From: Polynucleobacter necessarius
Lineage (GTDB): Bacteria; Pseudomonadota; Gammaproteobacteria; Burkholderiales; Burkholderiaceae
DNA length: 64,000 bases
Direction of reading: 5' to 3'
Assembly (NCBI GenBank): GCA_900095165.1
Contig: LT606947.1
Location: forward strand, 930,001 to 994,000
This document shows, one piece after another, positions 9,895 to 19,030 of this stretch; within the stretch, counting starts at the first letter, position 1, and each line of letters begins with the position of its first letter. The notes beneath the pieces are model-generated. The model made no database searches. It saw only the letters and a program-made list of their open reading frames with translations, and was not told where the DNA came from. The translations under genes were made by a program, and so were the position numbers.

Positions 9895-9915
9895 TCTTTT
9901 CATAATATGAAAAGA
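9895..9915. promoter_or_regulatory. Perfect 21-bp palindrome between the MFS gene and aceA
   Basis: TCTTTTCATA, one central A, TATGAAAAGA: a perfect 10+1+10 inverted repeat. It lies 10 bases beyond the MFS stop. On the minus strand no T run follows, so it is not a classical terminator. It could be an operator for aceA, about 245 bases upstream of that start, or an mRNA 3'-end stem. Confidence 0.4.
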
Positions 9916-9924
9916 GGAGCTTGC

Positions 9925-11163
9925 CTAGGGGGTTTTAGAGCTACTGATAGTGGCGACCTTGAATCCAGTCAAGATGATCATGAGTTGTAGAAGAGCTACG
10001 CCAATAAACAAAAGCTTTGGCAAGCCCACATCCAAGAAGATTCCAAAGATTAATGGGCTGAGAGCGGCGCCTAGATCGATGCCAGAATAGACGATGCCGT
10101 ACACCCTTTCCGATGAGCCTGATGGTGTCGCCGAGCGAATCATAAAATCACGTGATGGCGCAGCAATACCCAAGCCAAGTCCAATCACAATGAAGGCAAT
10201 CACAATCAATTCGACAGGCACTAAACCAGTAGCCAATAAAAGACCCATCACGATATTGATGGTAAAACAAATCATAATAATGTGCTCGGGCACTTTTAAC
10301 TTGGTAGCCAGATAACCACCCAACAGCATTCCTCCAGCACCACCCATAGACATGAGTGTCAGGTAGTAATTACCGGAACTCACGGCAATGTTATAGATCT
10401 TTAAAAGCGCGGTTGGAGCAAATGACTGCAGGCCGGTAGTTGCAGCCATGCTAAAGAAAAAGAAAATCCAGCAAAGCCATACAACCGGTAGCTTCAAAAA
10501 TCCAAAGGTGTTCATCGGTGCACCGCCGGGATTGCTTTGGGCATGACTAGCCTGTGACTCCTCACGTCTTGCATGAACGTCATCAATTAAGCGCACCCTA
10601 CTAATCCACAAGGTTAAAAAGATCAATACTTCAAGCACTGCAGCAGATAAAAAGGCAATACGCCAATCAGCGATAGTAGCCACAGCCACCATAAAGGCTG
10701 GCGCTGCCGCCCAACCGATATAGCCTGTTACCCCATGAATGGAGTAAGCATAGGGCAAATTAGGTGGTGAAATTTTGTGATTAATCAGCGTGTAATCCAC
10801 GGGATGGAAAATGCCGTTGCCACATCCCGCTATTACCGCACCCAAAACTAACATGGCATAGCCATTGCTTTGCGAATAAATGAGCGCAGCCAATGCAAGC
10901 AAGCCAAATCCAGCAAACAGCACGGGACGAGCGCCAATACGGTCCACCAAAAAACCAGATGCAGCCTGAATAATGCAGGAGACCACAAAGAAAATGGTCA
11001 TGAGCAGACCTAGTTCAGCATAGTTAAAGCCAAACTCCGCCTTCAGCCATGAGAACATGGGCGGCAGGATTAAATGAAAGAAATGGGAGCTGCCGTGAAC
11101 CAGGCTAATGAGACCAACAACCCGAACATCACTAGCGCGCCTACTTATCAGGGCGTCAGTCAT
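9925..11163 (-). CDS. Major facilitator superfamily transporter
   Basis: Inner-membrane secondary transporter with about twelve hydrophobic segments over 412 residues. The loop after the second helix region reads GFLVDRIGARPVLF, matching the MFS signature G-x3-D-R-x-G-R/A-R. A long cytoplasmic loop around residues 190-215 separates the two halves. The substrate is not recognisable. The start is the first ATG, ahead of MTDALISRRASDVR. The gene is intact, in contrast to its neighbour aceA. It lies downstream of clpB on the same strand with a 48-base gap. Confidence 0.85.
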   Translation of the reverse strand: MTDALISRRASDVRVVGLISLVHGSSHFFHLILPPMFSWLKAEFGFNYAELGLLMTIFFVVSCIIQAASGFLVDRIGARPVLFAGFGLLALAALIYSQSNGYAMLVLGAVIAGCGNGIFHPVDYTLINHKISPPNLPYAYSIHGVTGYIGWAAAPAFMVAVATIADWRIAFLSAAVLEVLIFLTLWISRVRLIDDVHARREESQASHAQSNPGGAPMNTFGFLKLPVVWLCWIFFFFSMAATTGLQSFAPTALLKIYNIAVSSGNYYLTLMSMGGAGGMLLGGYLATKLKVPEHIIMICFTINIVMGLLLATGLVPVELIVIAFIVIGLGLGIAAPSRDFMIRSATPSGSSERVYGIVYSGIDLGAALSPLIFGIFLDVGLPKLLFIGVALLQLMIILTGFKVATISSSKTP

Positions 11164-11211
11164 GTGCCGAGTTTACTGGTGCAGAGAAATTCCTGCTGAA
11201 ATAAAGCGGTA

Positions 11212-13806
11212 TTACTTACTAAAACTGAAATCGCCGTTCTTATCGACGCCCACAGGAACGGTGTCCTTAGGACCAAACTTGCCTTCCAAAATCATCTTGG
11301 ATACTGGGTTCTCGATATATTGCTGAATCGCACGCTTGAGCGGTCTAGCTCCAAATACAGGATCAAAGCCGACCTCTGCAATCTTGCTCAGAGCGGCATC
11401 ACTGACCTTCATTTGCATATTCACCTTTGCCAAACGATCTGACAAGTTCTTAAGCAAGATCTTCGCGATATTGGCGATATTGTCTTTATCCAAGCCTTGG
11501 AATACCACGATCTCATCAATACGATTAAGGAACTCAGGACGGAAATGATTCTTCAGCTCTTCAAACACCGCATCTTTGATTTCGGATTGCTTCTTATCCG
11601 TCATGCACTGGATGAGATGCGAGCCGATATTGCTGGTCATCACGATCACTGTATTCTTAAAGCCCACAGTACGACCTTGACCATCGGTTAGGCGGCCATC
11701 GTCTAAGACCTGCAAGAGTACGTTAAAGACATCTGGGTGTGCTTTTTCAATCTCATCAAACAAGATAACGCTATACGGATGGCGACGTACTTGTTCGGTT
11801 AAGTAACCACCCTCTTCGTAACCTACATAGCCTGGAGGCGCACCGATTAAACGAGCTACGCTGTGCTTCTCCATGAACTCACTCATGTCGATACGAATGA
11901 GGTGATCCTCACTATCGAATAAGAAACCAGCCAAGGCTTTGCAAAGCTCAGTCTTACCGACACCTGTAGGCCCTAAGAATAAGAATGAGCCATACGGACG
12001 ATTCTCTTCGGCAAGTCCAGCACGGGAGCGACGAATAGCATCCGATACCGCACGAATAGCTTCCTCTTGGCCAACTACGCGCTTATGCAGCAATTCCTCC
12101 ATCTTCAATAGCTTATCGCGCTCACCCTGCATCATCTTCGATACCGGAATACCAGTTGCTCGAGAGACTACCTCTGCAATCTCTTCTGCGCCCACCTGGG
12201 TGCGCAAGAGCTTGTTCTTCACTACGCCATCTTTATCACACTTTGCTTCAGCAGCGGCGGCAGATTTGAGCTTAGCCTCAAGCTCAGGCAACTTACCGTA
12301 CTGCAACTCGGCAACTTGCTCCAACTTACCGTCGCGCTGTAGCTTAGCAATATCAGCACGAACTTTTTCAATTTCTTCTTTGAGATGAGCAGCGCCCAAT
12401 ACGGCACCCTTTTCCGCTTTCCAGATTTCTTCTAGGTCGGCATACTCAGCACCAAGACGCTTGATCTCCTCTTCAATGAGGCTAAGACGTTTTTGTGATG
12501 CCTCATCCTTTTCTTTCTTAACAGCTTCACGCTCAATCTTGAGCTGAATAAGGCGACGCTCCAACTTATCCATCACTTCAGGCTTGGAATCGATCTCCAT
12601 CCGAATGCGTGAACCAGCCTCATCAATTAAGTCAATCGCCTTATCCGGCAAGAAGCGATCTGTAATGTAACGATGAGATAACTCTGCCGCTGCCACAATG
12701 GCAGGATCAGTAATCTCTATACCATGGTGAAGCTCATAACGCTCTTGCAAACCACGCAAAATGGCAATAGTTGCCTCTACGCTAGGCTCTTCCACCATGA
12801 CTTTTTGGAAGCGACGCTCAAGTGCAGGATCTTTCTCAATGTACTTGCGGTACTCATCTAAGGTCGTTGCACCGATGCAATGCAATTCACCACGCGCTAA
12901 GGCTGGCTTGAGCATATTGCCGGCATCCATTGCGCCATCGCCTTTACCGGCACCAACCATCGTATGGATCTCATCAATAAAGATGATGGTCTGACCTTCG
13001 TCTTTCGCTACATCGCTCAGAACAGCCTTTAGACGTTCTTCGAATTCACCGCGGTACTTGGCACCCGCTAATAACAAGGCCATATCCAATACAAGGACAC
13101 GTTTGTTCTTGAGGGTTTCAGGAACTTCATCATTAATAATGCGTTGAGCTAAACCCTCGACGATGGCGGTCTTACCAACACCCGGCTCACCAATGAGTAC
13201 TGGGTTATTTTTTCCGCGACGCTGCAAGATCTGAATGGTGCGACGAATTTCATCGTCGCGACCAATGACAGGATCAAGCTTGCCCATGCGAGCACGCTCA
13301 GTTAAATCGACGGTGTATTTCTTTAAGGCCTCACGTTGACCTTCAGCATCTGCACTATTCACTGATTCTCCTCCGCGCACTAAATCAATAGCCGCCTCTA
13401 ACGATTTACGATTTAAGCCATTCTCACGAGCAACCCTGCCCAGCTCGCCTTTATCATCTGCTACTACCAGCAAGAAAAGCTCGCCAGCAATAAACTGATC
13501 ATTGCGCTTATTGGCCTCTTTTTCACATAAGTTGAGCCAGTTGCTTAAATCGCGACCAACCTGAACCTCACCGCTAGTACCTTGCACTTCTGGGAGATTG
13601 CTAATTAGCTTCTCGGCTGCCTTCTCAAGGCCGGGTACGTTAACGCCAGCGCGGGTTAATAAACTCTTGGCACCACCATCGGAGTCGCACAACATCGCTA
13701 AGAGCAAGTGAGCAGGCTCGATATATTGATTGTCTTTTGCCAAAGCAAGGCTTTGCGCCTCGCTGAGCGCCTCTTGAAACTTCGTAGTTAATTTATCTAT
13801 TCTCAT
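11212..13806 (-). CDS. clpB: ATP-dependent disaggregase ClpB
   Basis: Hexameric AAA+ chaperone that dissolves protein aggregates with DnaK. It shows a Clp N-domain with two repeats (residues 1-145), a first ATPase with Walker A GEPGVGKT and [10 protein letters not shown], a long coiled-coil M domain (about 400-525) rich in Glu/Lys, a second ATPase with GPTGVGKT and [13 protein letters not shown], and the pore loop [12 protein letters not shown]. Length is 864 residues, standard for ClpB. It is intact. No clear heat-shock promoter was identified in the 65 bases upstream. Confidence 0.97.
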   Translation of the reverse strand: MRIDKLTTKFQEALSEAQSLALAKDNQYIEPAHLLLAMLCDSDGGAKSLLTRAGVNVPGLEKAAEKLISNLPEVQGTSGEVQVGRDLSNWLNLCEKEANKRNDQFIAGELFLLVVADDKGELGRVARENGLNRKSLEAAIDLVRGGESVNSADAEGQREALKKYTVDLTERARMGKLDPVIGRDDEIRRTIQILQRRGKNNPVLIGEPGVGKTAIVEGLAQRIINDEVPETLKNKRVLVLDMALLLAGAKYRGEFEERLKAVLSDVAKDEGQTIIFIDEIHTMVGAGKGDGAMDAGNMLKPALARGELHCIGATTLDEYRKYIEKDPALERRFQKVMVEEPSVEATIAILRGLQERYELHHGIEITDPAIVAAAELSHRYITDRFLPDKAIDLIDEAGSRIRMEIDSKPEVMDKLERRLIQLKIEREAVKKEKDEASQKRLSLIEEEIKRLGAEYADLEEIWKAEKGAVLGAAHLKEEIEKVRADIAKLQRDGKLEQVAELQYGKLPELEAKLKSAAAAEAKCDKDGVVKNKLLRTQVGAEEIAEVVSRATGIPVSKMMQGERDKLLKMEELLHKRVVGQEEAIRAVSDAIRRSRAGLAEENRPYGSFLFLGPTGVGKTELCKALAGFLFDSEDHLIRIDMSEFMEKHSVARLIGAPPGYVGYEEGGYLTEQVRRHPYSVILFDEIEKAHPDVFNVLLQVLDDGRLTDGQGRTVGFKNTVIVMTSNIGSHLIQCMTDKKQSEIKDAVFEELKNHFRPEFLNRIDEIVVFQGLDKDNIANIAKILLKNLSDRLAKVNMQMKVSDAALSKIAEVGFDPVFGARPLKRAIQQYIENPVSKMILEGKFGPKDTVPVGVDKNGDFSFSK

Positions 13807-13871
13807 TTTTTAAGCCCTATCTACTACAGCTATTTTTCACACATATCTATCTATAGAATATAGGGGCATTC

Positions 13872-14166
13872 TTGATAACTTCAAGTCTGTTGGACCTCTT
13901 TTTAAGCGAATTTATCCCTATTTTGACCTGGCTTGTTTACCTCCTAGAATGTTCTGATGGCAGCTATTATGCTGGTATTACAAACCACCTAGAACATCGC
14001 TTGGCAGCCCATAATTCAGGGGATGGTGCTCGGTATACGAGAGCGCGCAGAACCTGTTACCCTCTTGGCCACGCAAGAGCACCTAGATCGATCTGAGGCC
14101 TCCAAGGCGGAGGCTAGATTGAAGAAATTACCTAGATCTGAAAAGTTGGGCTTTTTTAATGCCTAA
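13872..14166 (+). pseudogene. GIY-YIG nuclease family protein, frameshifted
   Basis: Residues [20 protein letters not shown] and [21 protein letters not shown] form the start of a YhbQ/UPF0213-type GIY-YIG domain. After codon AGA (14049-14051) the frame diverges and soon stops at TGA. If one A at about 14051-14052 is skipped, the next frame reads [30 protein letters not shown] and KLGFFNA to the TAA at 14164-14166, which is exactly the family's C-terminal half. A single inserted base therefore breaks the gene. The true start may be a TTG at 13923 (MTWLVYLLE). The family's role is uncertain, possibly a small structure-specific nuclease. Confidence 0.85.
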
Positions 14167-14214
14167 AAGATGGGTTTAATCTTCGCAGGATCTCAGGCAT
14201 CGCGATCCCAATGA

Positions 14215-14643
14215 TTAGTCCAAACAGGATCTAAGCTCAGAGATAAGCCTTTTAAACTGCTCGGCCCTTAAAAACTGACCGATCTGCACGCTTTGATCAG
14301 CCTCCTCGATTAAAAAAACTTTTTCAGTTTCTTGTGGCGAGGAAATCCTAGCCCAGCGAGTATTAAATTCAAGAACAGTCTCTTTGTAGGCGATAAATTT
14401 CCTCACAATTAAGCGGGTTCCACTAATTTCAATTTCCTCAAAATCCAAAGCATGTCGACAGTAAATCAAAAAACCCGCGGTGACAGCAGTCAACTCAATT
14501 GCTGTAAAGATGAGAATAATTTTTACGCCAGCCAATAGAAAACCAGTGGCAACGGTTAATGAAAGACAAACTAGGGCGATATAGAGCTTGAGCAACTGAC
14601 CTGGGGTCAGCGCGCAATTTTGCCTCATCTTCCAGGTTTTCAT
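14215..14643 (-). CDS. DUF2244 family membrane protein
   Basis: 142 residues: a short basic N-terminus, two adjacent hydrophobic helices (around LYIALVCLSLTVATGFLLAG and IILIFTAIELTAVTAGFLIY), then a soluble C-terminal beta-rich part with FEEIEISGTRLIV and a TRWARI segment. This layout fits DUF2244, an inner-membrane family without a defined function that is often near respiratory genes. I chose the ATG at 14643 because it overlaps the TGA of the upstream Cys-rich gene (ATGA), which signals coupling. The frame stays open farther upstream, but that part is antisense-like and overlaps the neighbour. Confidence 0.75.
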   Translation of the reverse strand: MKTWKMRQNCALTPGQLLKLYIALVCLSLTVATGFLLAGVKIILIFTAIELTAVTAGFLIYCRHALDFEEIEISGTRLIVRKFIAYKETVLEFNTRWARISSPQETEKVFLIEEADQSVQIGQFLRAEQFKRLISELRSCLD

Positions 14644-14816
14644 TCTGGACAATTTTTTTCGGGATTGGGTATTGAGTTCGAAGAATTGCCACCCACAGGG
14701 ATCAGGGGTGGCGCGCTCATTTTCTCGCCATCCCATACTTGGCCACACCAACACTCCCCTGTTTCATTGATGATGCAAACACCTGAGCCACAGCAACGTT
14801 TATCTGGCGCCTTCAT
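14640..14816 (-). CDS. Small cysteine-rich protein, unknown function
   Basis: 58 residues beginning MKAPDKRCCGSGVC. Cysteines are clustered: CCGSGVC, then ECWCGQVWDG, and one near the C-terminus. The ECWC segment resembles the small Cys_rich_CWC family, which suggests metal binding, but I cannot confirm membership. The Ser/Pro/Asn-rich tail looks disordered. It is coupled by an ATGA overlap to the DUF2244 gene. An in-frame ATG at 14840 would add eight residues. Confidence 0.6.
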   Translation of the reverse strand: MKAPDKRCCGSGVCIINETGECWCGQVWDGEKMSAPPLIPVGGNSSNSIPNPEKNCPE

Positions 14817-14908
14817 GATTAACCTATTCGTTCTAGACAATTCATAATGAAGCCTATTCTATGGTTTTTATCTTAATTGCGCCCACACCCCGCCTAGAGT
14901 TACCCAGC

Positions 14909-15519
14909 ATGCAAAACTCCTTATTCAAGCAATTCAACTCATCTGATCCAATATGCGCACTGGAAAGAGATGGTCGGGCTGAATATTTCAATTATTTTTA
15001 TGATGCGGATGAATCAGATCATCTTTATAAAAGCTTGCTGAACCCTCTCCCCTGGGAGTCGGATGAGCTCAAGATGTTTGGCAGGTTAGTAAGGACCGCA
15101 AGAAAAGTTGTCTGGGTGGGTGATCCAGAGTGCGCATATACCTACTCTGAAGTTCAAAAAAAGCCTCAGGCCTGGACCAATGACTTATTCAAAATGAAGC
15201 ATAAGCTTGAACAATTAACTGGCCATACCTATAACTCTTGCTTGCTCAATCTATATCATAGCGGCACTGAAGGTATGGGCTGGCACAGTGACGATGAGAA
15301 AGAGCTGGATCCCACAACTCCCATTGCCTCAGTCAGCTTAGGCGCTCAACGTAAATTTGCATTCCGCCATAAGCAAGATAAAACGACTAGCTCTTTATGA
15401 ATGGCAGTCTACTGATCATGCATCCGCCGATTCAAAAACATTGGTATCACAGCCTTCTCAAAACAAAAACTGTTACAGGTCCACGCATCAATCTCACTTT
15501 TCGGAAAATATTTCCCTGA
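14909..15519 (+). pseudogene. AlkB-like 2-oxoglutarate/Fe(II) dioxygenase, frameshifted
   Basis: AlkB-type enzymes remove alkyl groups from DNA bases by oxidation. The first frame carries LLNPLPWESDE, YNSCLLNLYHSGTEGMGWHS with the iron ligands H-x-D (WHSDD), and ASVSLGAQRKFAFRHKQDK, then stops at TGA 15398-15400. From the overlapping ATG at 15397 the next frame reads MNGSLLIMHPPIQKHWYHSL and then VTGPRINLTFRKIFP to the TGA at 15517-15519. That contains the distal iron His (KHWYH) and the 2-oxoglutarate Arg (R-x5-R). One missing A in CTTTATG explains the shift. The first frame is also open upstream to an ATG at 14861. Both halves are needed for an active site, so the gene is probably dead. Confidence 0.88.
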
Positions 15520-15584
15520 ATGTGAGAGGACTTGGCTATAGCGTCTTGAACTAGTCTTTAGATTAAAAAGGGGTGAGCGCTAAA

Positions 15585-16043
15585 TTATTTCCAACGCGCC
15601 ATTGCAGCATCGTCCGTCACACGGGCATCAACCCACTTACCACCATCTGGGGTCTCTTCCTTCTTCCAAAATGGCGCCGCAGTTTTGAGGTAATCCATGA
15701 TGAACTCACAAGCAGTGAATGCCTCTCCTCGGTGAGCACTAGTAACCGCGACTAGGACAATTTGATCTTCTGGCAGAAGCGGGCCCACTCGATGGATCAC
15801 TAGAGTCTTGTAAAGATCCCAGCGGCCTCTAGCTTGTTGGATGATTTACTCTAGGGATTTTTCTGTCATACCAGGGTAGTGCTCAAGCGTCATACCCTTA
15901 ACTTGACTGCCATCATTCATATCTCGGACGGTACCCACAAAATTTACTATCGCACCAACACGAGGATCATCCTTGCGTAACGCCTTTACTTCAGCAGTGA
16001 GATCAAAGTCTTGCTCTTGAATGCGGATGAAATCGCTCTGCAT
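15585..16043 (-). pseudogene. moaE: Molybdopterin synthase large subunit MoaE, interrupted by TAA
   Basis: MoaE with MoaD converts precursor Z to molybdopterin. The frame runs from the ATG at 16043 (MQSDFIRIQEQDF) through FVGTVRDMNDG and GMTLEHYPGMTEKSLE to a TAA at 15846-15848. It then continues in the same frame with IIQQARGRWDLYKTLVIHRV and the catalytic Lys region APFWKKEE. Glu is expected at the stop (GAA to TAA). Nothing else is wrong over 152 codons. The truncated product lacks the active-site lysines. The start is one base after the moaD stop. Confidence 0.9.
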
Positions 16044-16044
16044 C

Positions 16045-16302
16045 TTAGCCGCCAGTAACCGGGGGAAAGAATGCGACCTCAGCACCCTCTACTAGCGCAG
16101 TGGAATCGGCCACCATCTCTTGATTTATGGCGCAACGGATCACCTTAGTGCTAGCCAATACTTCGGCCCAAGGATTTCCTCGCTGAGCAAGGTAGCCTCT
16201 TAAGTCAGCAATGGTTTTTACTTCTGGTGGCGTAGTGATGCTCTCACCAGAAAGTCCAAGGCCTTCTCTTAAGGAGGCAAAGAATCGTAATTCGAGTTTC
16301 AT
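16045..16302 (-). CDS. moaD: Molybdopterin synthase sulfur carrier subunit MoaD
   Basis: Ubiquitin-like sulfur carrier of 85 residues that ends with the obligatory Gly-Gly (FFPPVTGG), the site of thiocarboxylation. The N-terminus MKLELRFFASLREGLGLSGE is typical. The gene is intact although both its partner moaE and the downstream-pathway gene moeA in the same operon are broken. It may therefore be a relic that has not yet decayed. It lies 18 bases after moeA in the minus-strand series. Confidence 0.9.
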   Translation of the reverse strand: MKLELRFFASLREGLGLSGESITTPPEVKTIADLRGYLAQRGNPWAEVLASTKVIRCAINQEMVADSTALVEGAEVAFFPPVTGG

Positions 16303-16320
16303 AAGGGAATCGTAATACGA

Positions 16321-17563
16321 TTAGGCGAGGAGCGCGTTAAATGGAATGTACTTCACCAGCTCACCTGCTTTAAAAGTATGTCCTGGGGGGCAATCCAGCA
16401 AACCATCACCCCATGAAGCGCTTGTAAGCACCCCGGAGCTTTGATTGGGGAATAAATCTAAGCCACCCTGCGCATTGATCTTGACGCGCAAAAATTCATT
16501 ACGACGATCCCCTTTAAGCCAATCAAAGTCAGCACGCATTGGGTAAGACTGAGGTGCGCCCGCATCTCGCCCCTGCAACCTCAGAATGAATGGTCGCACA
16601 AATAATAGGAAGGTTACAAAACTCGATATTGGGTTACCGGGTAGTCCAATAAACCAGGTTTCTCCATCCTGATTCTCACTTGACTTGCGCACAGCACCAA
16701 AAGCCAAAGGCTTACCAGGCTTAATAGCAATCTGCCAGAGATCCAACCGACCCTCAGCTGTCACTGCAGGTTTGATGTGATCCTCTTCACCAACTGAGAC
16801 GCCACCAGAAGTAATGATCAGATCATGATCCTTGCTCGCCTTACGCAGGGTTTCCTTGGTTGACTCAAGACTATCGGGAACGATTCCAAAATCTGTGGCA
16901 TCACATCCCAGGGACTTAATACAGGCTAACAAAGTGTCGCGATTCGAGTTGTAGATACCGCCCGGCTTGAGTGGCTCACCCGGCAGAGAAAGTTCCGTCA
17001 CCAGTGAAAAAGGCAGCAACCCTGACTTTACGTTTTACATTCAAGTGCGTTAAGCCAGCAGATGCTGCAACGCCTAACTCTTGTGGCCGCAAAAAAGTAC
17101 TGGCAGTTAGGGCAACTTTGCCGGCAGTCAAATCCTCACCTCTTCGACGAATCCATTGACCTGATGTTGGTGCAATATTGACCTGCACTTGATCGCTTGA
17201 CCCCTCTGGAATGGCGCAGTCTTCTTGCATCACAACAGCATCAGCACCAGGAGGAACTGGAGCCCCCGTGAAGATTCTGGCGGCAGTGCCTGGCTCTAAC
17301 TGTGTACCCATCGAGCCCGCCGGAATACGTTGTACAATCTTGAGGGTACATCCAGGACTTTGGGTGTCCGCAGTGCGCACCGCAAAACCATCCATTGAGG
17401 TGTTATCAAGCGGAGGCACATCTACCAAGCTGTTAACGTTTTCCGCAAGCACACGGCCGAGCGCAGCCTGCATAGCAACCGCCTCACTCTCACCTACAGA
17501 TTTTGCATTTGACAGCAGATGGTCTAAAGCCTGCTGAGCAGTCAACATCGGAGGCTTGGTCAT
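16321..17563 (-). pseudogene. moeA: Molybdopterin molybdenumtransferase MoeA, frameshifted
   Basis: MoeA inserts molybdate into adenylated molybdopterin. The first frame (MTKPPMLTAQQALDHLLSNA..., DNTSMDGFAVR, FTGAPVPPGADAVVMQED) reads correctly to FFTGD at codon 189, then becomes nonsense and stops. The second frame resumes at once with ELSLPGEPLKPGGIYNSNRD and then ITSGGVSVGEEDHIK, IKPGKPLAFG and GLPGNPISS to the end. One extra C on the plus strand at 16995-16996 (G on the coding strand) explains it. Domains I-II are separated from the catalytic domain III, so function should be lost. Confidence 0.92.
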
Positions 17564-17578
17564 AGTACTTTTTCTGGG

Positions 17579-19021
17579 TTAATTGACGTGGGCAGTAATG
17601 AAGTTTTTCACTTGACGGACATCAGCATCGATATTTTCAACGCGCTGTGGCTTTGACTTAATATCCTTAAATGCCACCGGGCACTCTGCGGGACGACCTA
17701 AAGCCACTTCAATCGTTTCTTCAAACTTAATTGGCAAGGCAGTTTCCAAGACAATCATCGGCACACCTGCTTCTAAATGCTCACGCGCCACCTTCAAACC
17801 ATCGGCAGTATGAGTATCAATCATCACACCATATTGCTTATCAATATCACGAATGGTTTCTAGGCGATTTTGATGGGTGCTGCGACCAGATTGAAATCCA
17901 TACTTCGCAATATCTTTAAAGACAGCGTCTTTAGAAATATCAAAGCCACCAACTTCATCCACTTGTTTGAACATGCCTGCAGTTGCTTTGCCATCTTTAC
18001 CCATAAGATCAAATACAAAGCGCTCAAAATTACTTGCCTTCGAAATGTCCATGGATGGGCTAGAGGTATGTAAAGTCTCGGCAGACTTGCGCGCACGGTA
18101 AACGCCTGTACGGAAGAACTCATCGAGAACATCATTCTCGTTAGTGGCAGCAATCAAATGCGCAATTGGCAAACCCATCATACGCGCAATGTGCCCAGCG
18201 CAGATATTGCCAAAGTTGCCAGATGGTACGGTGAAAGAGACTTTTTCTGAGCTTGATTTTGTCGCGAGTAAATAACCTTGGAAGTAGTAAACCACTTGAG
18301 CAACTACACGACCCCAGTTAATCGAGTTCACGGTACCGATTTGATTATTTGCTTTAAAGGCATGGTCATTGCTGACTGCTTTGACAATATCTTGACAGTC
18401 ATCAAATACACCAGCAACTGCCAGGTTAAAAATATTAGGATCTTGCAAAGAATACATTTGCGCAGATTGGAAAGCGCTCATCTTGCCACGTGGTGAAAGC
18501 ATAAATACCTTAACACCTTCTTTGCCACGCATAGCGTATTCAGCAGCACTACCAGTATCACCAGAGGTCGCGCCCAAGATATTGAGTTTTTGACCTTTTT
18601 TCTTTAGCGCGTATTCAAAGAGATTGCCGAGTAACTGCATCGCCATATCTTTAAATGCCAATGTTGGTCCGTTAGACAGGCTCAATAAGCCAATGCGAGC
18701 ACCCTGCTCTTCACCCAACCAATGCAATGGAGTAATGTCTTTAGCATTATCTTCAGCGCGGCCATTGCAATAGACCTGCTCTGTATAAGTTTTGCGCAGT
18801 AATGCACGCAAATCCGCTTCAGGAATATCGTCGCAATACAGACTCAACACTTCATAAGCAAGATCGGCATAAGACAATCCACGCCAAGAATCCAACTGCT
18901 CTTTAGTGACTTGTGGATACTCAGCAGGAAGATACAAGCCGCCATCCGGCGCCAATCCGCCGAGCAAGATTTCTAAAAAGGATTGCTGTGGGCTATTGCC
19001 CCGGGTTGATTGGTAACACAT
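17579..19021 (-). CDS. thrC: Threonine synthase
   Basis: PLP enzyme that makes threonine from O-phosphohomoserine, the last step of the pathway. The N-terminal MCYQSTRGN matches the thrC family, and the PLP lysine is Lys124 in SNGPTLAFKDMAMQL. The TSGDTGSAAEYA phosphate loop and VPSGNFGNICAGHIA follow. Length is 480 residues, normal for the long thrC class. It lies nine bases downstream of hom, so hom and thrC are co-transcribed. The gene is intact. Confidence 0.96.
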   Translation of the reverse strand: MCYQSTRGNSPQQSFLEILLGGLAPDGGLYLPAEYPQVTKEQLDSWRGLSYADLAYEVLSLYCDDIPEADLRALLRKTYTEQVYCNGRAEDNAKDITPLHWLGEEQGARIGLLSLSNGPTLAFKDMAMQLLGNLFEYALKKKGQKLNILGATSGDTGSAAEYAMRGKEGVKVFMLSPRGKMSAFQSAQMYSLQDPNIFNLAVAGVFDDCQDIVKAVSNDHAFKANNQIGTVNSINWGRVVAQVVYYFQGYLLATKSSSEKVSFTVPSGNFGNICAGHIARMMGLPIAHLIAATNENDVLDEFFRTGVYRARKSAETLHTSSPSMDISKASNFERFVFDLMGKDGKATAGMFKQVDEVGGFDISKDAVFKDIAKYGFQSGRSTHQNRLETIRDIDKQYGVMIDTHTADGLKVAREHLEAGVPMIVLETALPIKFEETIEVALGRPAECPVAFKDIKSKPQRVENIDADVRQVKNFITAHVN

Positions 19022-19030
19022 GTATTTATC

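Noticed and set aside
9895-9915. Rho-independent terminator of the MFS gene
   Set aside because: The stem is AT-rich and no T run follows on the minus strand.
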